NCBI GenBank assembly: GCA_934358495.1
Contig: CAKRKO010000033.1
Span: forward strand, 1-25,760
Origin: an uncultured Eubacterium sp.
Lineage (GTDB): Bacteria > Bacillota > Clostridia > Lachnospirales > Lachnospiraceae
Length of the DNA stretch: 25,760 bases
Direction: 5' to 3'
The notes beneath the pieces were generated by a model. The model did no database searches and was not told where the DNA came from. It saw only the letters and a program-made list of their open reading frames with translations. Each line of letters opens with the position of its first letter. Within the stretch, counting starts at the first letter, position 1. Shown here in pieces: positions 23,852-25,760 of this stretch. A program made the translations under genes and the position numbers.

Positions 23852-24391
23852 ATGGCTGTTTATCTGGAAATTGTGGATGTATATGCGAGAGAAATACTGG
23901 ATTCCCGGGGAAATCCAACGGTGGAGGCAGAAGTAAAAGTAAAGGATGGAGGTCACATTTTTACCGGGCGGGCCAGCGTTCCATCGGGAGCCAGCACAGG
24001 GGAACATGAGGCGAAGGAATTGCGGGATACAGATTCGAAACGGTATCATGGAAAAGGTGTGCATCAGGCGGTGGTCAATGTCAACGACCGGATCAAAGCG
24101 GTGCTGCTTGGAAAAGATGCAGCGAATCAGGTTCTGATTGATCAGATTCTGAACTGCACGGATGGAACGGAAAATAAATGCAATCTTGGAGCGAATGCGA
24201 CGTTGGCTGTATCTATGGCCTGCGCAAAAGCGTGTGCAAAAGCACTGAATCTGCCTTTGTTTCGCTATCTTGGCGGTGTGTATGGGATACGCATGCCAAT
24301 TCCAATGATGAATATTTTAAATGGGGGTGCTTGTGTTATTATAATGACACAAGGCAGAACCCCTTATAATACAAGGGCTCTAGCGATTTAG
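23852..24391 (+). pseudogene. eno: Enolase, 5' part only, interrupted by a mobile element
   Basis: The first 160 codons encode a clear enolase N-terminus: AREILDSRGNPTVEAEV, the active-site loop SVPSGASTGEHEA, LGANATLAVSMACAKA and MPIPMMNILNGGA. Enolases are about 430 residues, and this motif normally continues HA followed by the barrel with the catalytic Glu, Lys and Mg-binding Asp/Glu residues. Here, after Ala160, the reading frame runs into unrelated A+T-rich DNA, adds 19 residues (CVIIMTQGRTPYN...) and stops. The product cannot be a working enolase. The start is the ATG at 23852, with GGAAAGGA 11 nt upstream; an in-frame ATG at 23774 lacks family similarity. LNCTDGTENKCNLG differs from the usual spacing-residue set, hinting that this may be a second enolase copy, not the housekeeping one. 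Confidence 0.9.
24330..24377. repeat. Repeats at the element boundary (candidate attL recombinase sites)
   Basis: An imperfect palindrome, CTTGTGTTATTATAATGACACAAG (24330-24353), starts exactly at the junction; it has a single mismatched symmetric pair. TATAATGACACAAGG (24340-24354) is echoed by TATAATACAAGGG (24365-24377), which itself sits in the dyad CCCTT...AAGGG (24361-24377). Such end repeats suit a site-specific recombinase. Confidence 0.55.
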
Positions 24392-24546
24392 TCCTAAATA
24401 AATTTCGTAACCAATCAACGAATTTATGAAGGAAAGGCCTCTCTTTTATAAATAACACAGTACAGAAGTAATAGAATTTCAGAACTCTGCTGAGATGTAT
24501 TTACTATACCACGAAAGCGGTGATAATTGAATAAAAATATATTTTG

Positions 24547-24600
24547 GACTGAATTAGCTCGCATGAGATTTATATCTCAGCTGTCTGATTCAGTCTTTTT
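24547..24600 (+). terminator. Terminator between the eno junction and parA
   Basis: An 8-bp stem, GACTGAAT (24547-24554) with ATTCAGTC (24588-24595), encloses a second stem TGAGAT-TTAT-ATCTCA and is followed by TTTTT. It would stop transcripts coming from the eno promoter before they enter the element. It is the only clear signal in the 235-bp gap; an inverted repeat (ATAAATTTCGT/ACGAATTTAT) lies near 24398-24428. Confidence 0.75.
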
Positions 24601-24626
24601 ATTTAACAAGAAAGAAGGGAAAGATT

Positions 24627-25412
24627 ATGGCAAAAGTAATTTCTATTGTAAACCAAAAAGGGGGAACGGGAAAATCAGCATGTACAGCTAATTTAGCAGT
24701 AGGATTAGCACAAAAGAATATGAAAGTGTTAATCGTTGATGCCGATCCACAGTCTGATGTATCCGCAGGATTTGGATATCGTGATTGTGATGACAGTAAT
24801 GAAACACTTACAGCTCTTATGGATGCAGTAATGAAAGATGAAGATATTCCTTCAGACTGTTATATCAGACATCAGGCAGAGGGAATAGATATTATCTGTT
24901 CTAACATTGGACTGGCAGGTACGGAAGTACAGTTGGTAAATGCAATGAGCAGGGAATATGTATTGAAACAGATTTTATATGGTATCAAGGAGCAATATGA
25001 TGCAATTATCATTGATTGTATGCCATCATTGGGAATGATCACAATCAATGCACTGGCTGCATCAGATGAAGTACTAATTCCGGTTGAAGCGTCTTACCTG
25101 CCAATCAAAGGATTGCAGCAGTTATTAAAAACAATCGGTAAGGTCCGTAAGCAAATCAATCCGAAGCTGCAAGTCGGTGGAATTCTGTTTACGATGGTCG
25201 ATGCTCATACGAATGATGCCAGGAATAATATGGAACTTCTCAGAAATGTATATGGAAGTCAAATTCATATCTTCGATAATTATATTCCATTTTCTGTAAG
25301 AATGAAGGAAGCAGTCAGAGAAGGACAGAGTATTTTCTCTTATGATCCGAAAGGCAAAGCTACAGAAGCTTATCGGAGAGTGACGGAGGAGGTGCTGAAA
25401 GATGCCATCTAA
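24627..25412 (+). CDS. parA: ParA family partition ATPase
   Basis: A 261-residue P-loop ATPase of the ParA/Soj/MinD class that, with ParB, stabilises a plasmid-like or excised circular element. The deviant Walker A, KGGTGKSACT (residues 11-20, second signature lysine K11), is followed by VDADPQSDVS (about 38-46), the Walker B-like IIIDCMPSLG and LIPVEASYLPIKG. Length and lack of an N-terminal DNA-binding domain match the short chromosomal/ICE ParA form. The ATG at 24627 has AAGAAGGGAAAG upstream. It overlaps parB by 11 nt, so the pair is translationally coupled. It is the first gene inside the element that split eno. Confidence 0.95.
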   Translation: MAKVISIVNQKGGTGKSACTANLAVGLAQKNMKVLIVDADPQSDVSAGFGYRDCDDSNETLTALMDAVMKDEDIPSDCYIRHQAEGIDIICSNIGLAGTEVQLVNAMSREYVLKQILYGIKEQYDAIIIDCMPSLGMITINALAASDEVLIPVEASYLPIKGLQQLLKTIGKVRKQINPKLQVGGILFTMVDAHTNDARNNMELLRNVYGSQIHIFDNYIPFSVRMKEAVREGQSIFSYDPKGKATEAYRRVTEEVLKDAI

Positions 25413-25760
25413 AAAAAGAGCAACTCCCGTTTCCTTACAGCCGCTTGATGCATTGTTTGGAACAAACGAAGAGACAACCAATGGAATTAGTGAGATAGCA
25501 ATAGGAAGTCTTCATCCATTTACGAATCACCCGTTTCAAGTAAGAGATGATAAGAAAATGGAAGAATTAGCGGAAAGTATTACACAATATGGCGTGTTGG
25601 TTCCTGGTATTGTGCGGTTGAGAGAATCCGGTGGTTATGAGCTAGTAGCTGGTCATCGGCGAAAACGAGCATGTGAACTTGCGGGATTAGAGAAAATGCC
25701 TGTTATCATCAAAGATCTTACAGATGATGAAGCGACGGTGATCATGGTAGATTCCAACAT
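25402..25760 (+). CDS. parB: ParB family partition protein, N-terminal part (runs off the window)
   Basis: An open frame from the ATG at 25402 to the window end encodes 119 residues with no stop. It contains the ParB/Srx N-terminal domain: IAIGSLHPFTNHPFQVRDD, KMEELAESITQYGVLVPGIV, and the ParB CTPase box region ELVAGHRRKRACELAG (GHRRKRA here for the usual GERR-RA), then MPVIIKDLTDDEATVIMVDSN. The helix-turn-helix and dimer domain would lie beyond the window. The start lies within the last codons of parA and is preceded by GGAGGAGGTG. A cis parS-like site was not identified in the visible part. Confidence 0.93.
   Translation, partial: MPSKKRATPVSLQPLDALFGTNEETTNGISEIAIGSLHPFTNHPFQVRDDKKMEELAESITQYGVLVPGIVRLRESGGYELVAGHRRKRACELAGLEKMPVIIKDLTDDEATVIMVDSN

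Larger units (their letters stand above)
24331..25760 (+). mobile_element. Left end of an integrated mobile element (probable ICE), continuing past the window
   Basis: Enolase similarity stops abruptly at about 24328-24331, inside the codons for NGGA. The following DNA has different composition, end repeats, a terminator and then parA-parB, a gene pair common at one end of Firmicutes integrative conjugative elements. No integrase, relaxase or other end is in view, so the type of element and recombinase is inferred. A prophage or integrated plasmid remains possible. Confidence 0.7.

Overview
The window reads as chromosome from a low-to-mid GC anaerobic Firmicute, most likely a gut Lachnospiraceae member. 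This rests on strong AGGAGG-type ribosome binding sites, the 2,3-bisphosphoglycerate-independent mutase, the class II (Firmicutes-type) GalT, an Fe-S-type PurF, MsmR/RafR-like AraC regulators and a sugar ABC importer without its own ATPase. These are protein-family impressions from reading; no database was searched.

Layout. 1-3.1 kb: gpmI (glycolysis), a strong terminator, and a MATE exporter. 3.2-7.3 kb: purC-purF-purB, with a large folded intergenic element between purF and purB. 7.3-7.9 kb: a 600-bp gene-free convergent region holding two facing copies of a ~173-bp structured repeat. 7.9-14.4 kb: an AraC regulator divergent from galK-galT-galE-(small membrane protein)-araC. 14.4-22.4 kb: a sugar-uptake locus with solute-binding lipoprotein, two permeases, GH42 beta-galactosidase and an unusual cytoplasmic-looking beta-helix protein; a third copy of the repeat lies between the last two genes. 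22.6-23.5 kb: a membrane-anchored protein with a Ser/Asn-rich tail. 23.85-25.76 kb: an enolase gene cut off at the codons for the conserved NGGA motif, followed by what looks like the left end of an integrated mobile element with parA and the start of parB.

How the genes fit together. The importer brings in a beta-galactoside or galacto-oligosaccharide. GH42 and perhaps the beta-helix protein cut it in the cytoplasm. GalK, GalT and GalE then feed galactose through the Leloir pathway toward glycolysis. The two AraC proteins are the obvious candidate regulators. The substrate is inferred, not shown.

Most novel: three copies (7369-7541 +, 7747-7920 -, 20201-20373 +) of a ~173-bp element. Each sits 18-47 nt after a stop codon, in the sense orientation of the gene it follows. 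Each is closed by a 23-25-bp terminal stem whose sequence differs between copies while pairing is kept by compensatory changes, around a strongly conserved core. This looks like a structured RNA or hairpin repeat family. Several other intergenic regions (purF-purB, galK-galT, galT-galE, binding protein-permease) also carry long stems.
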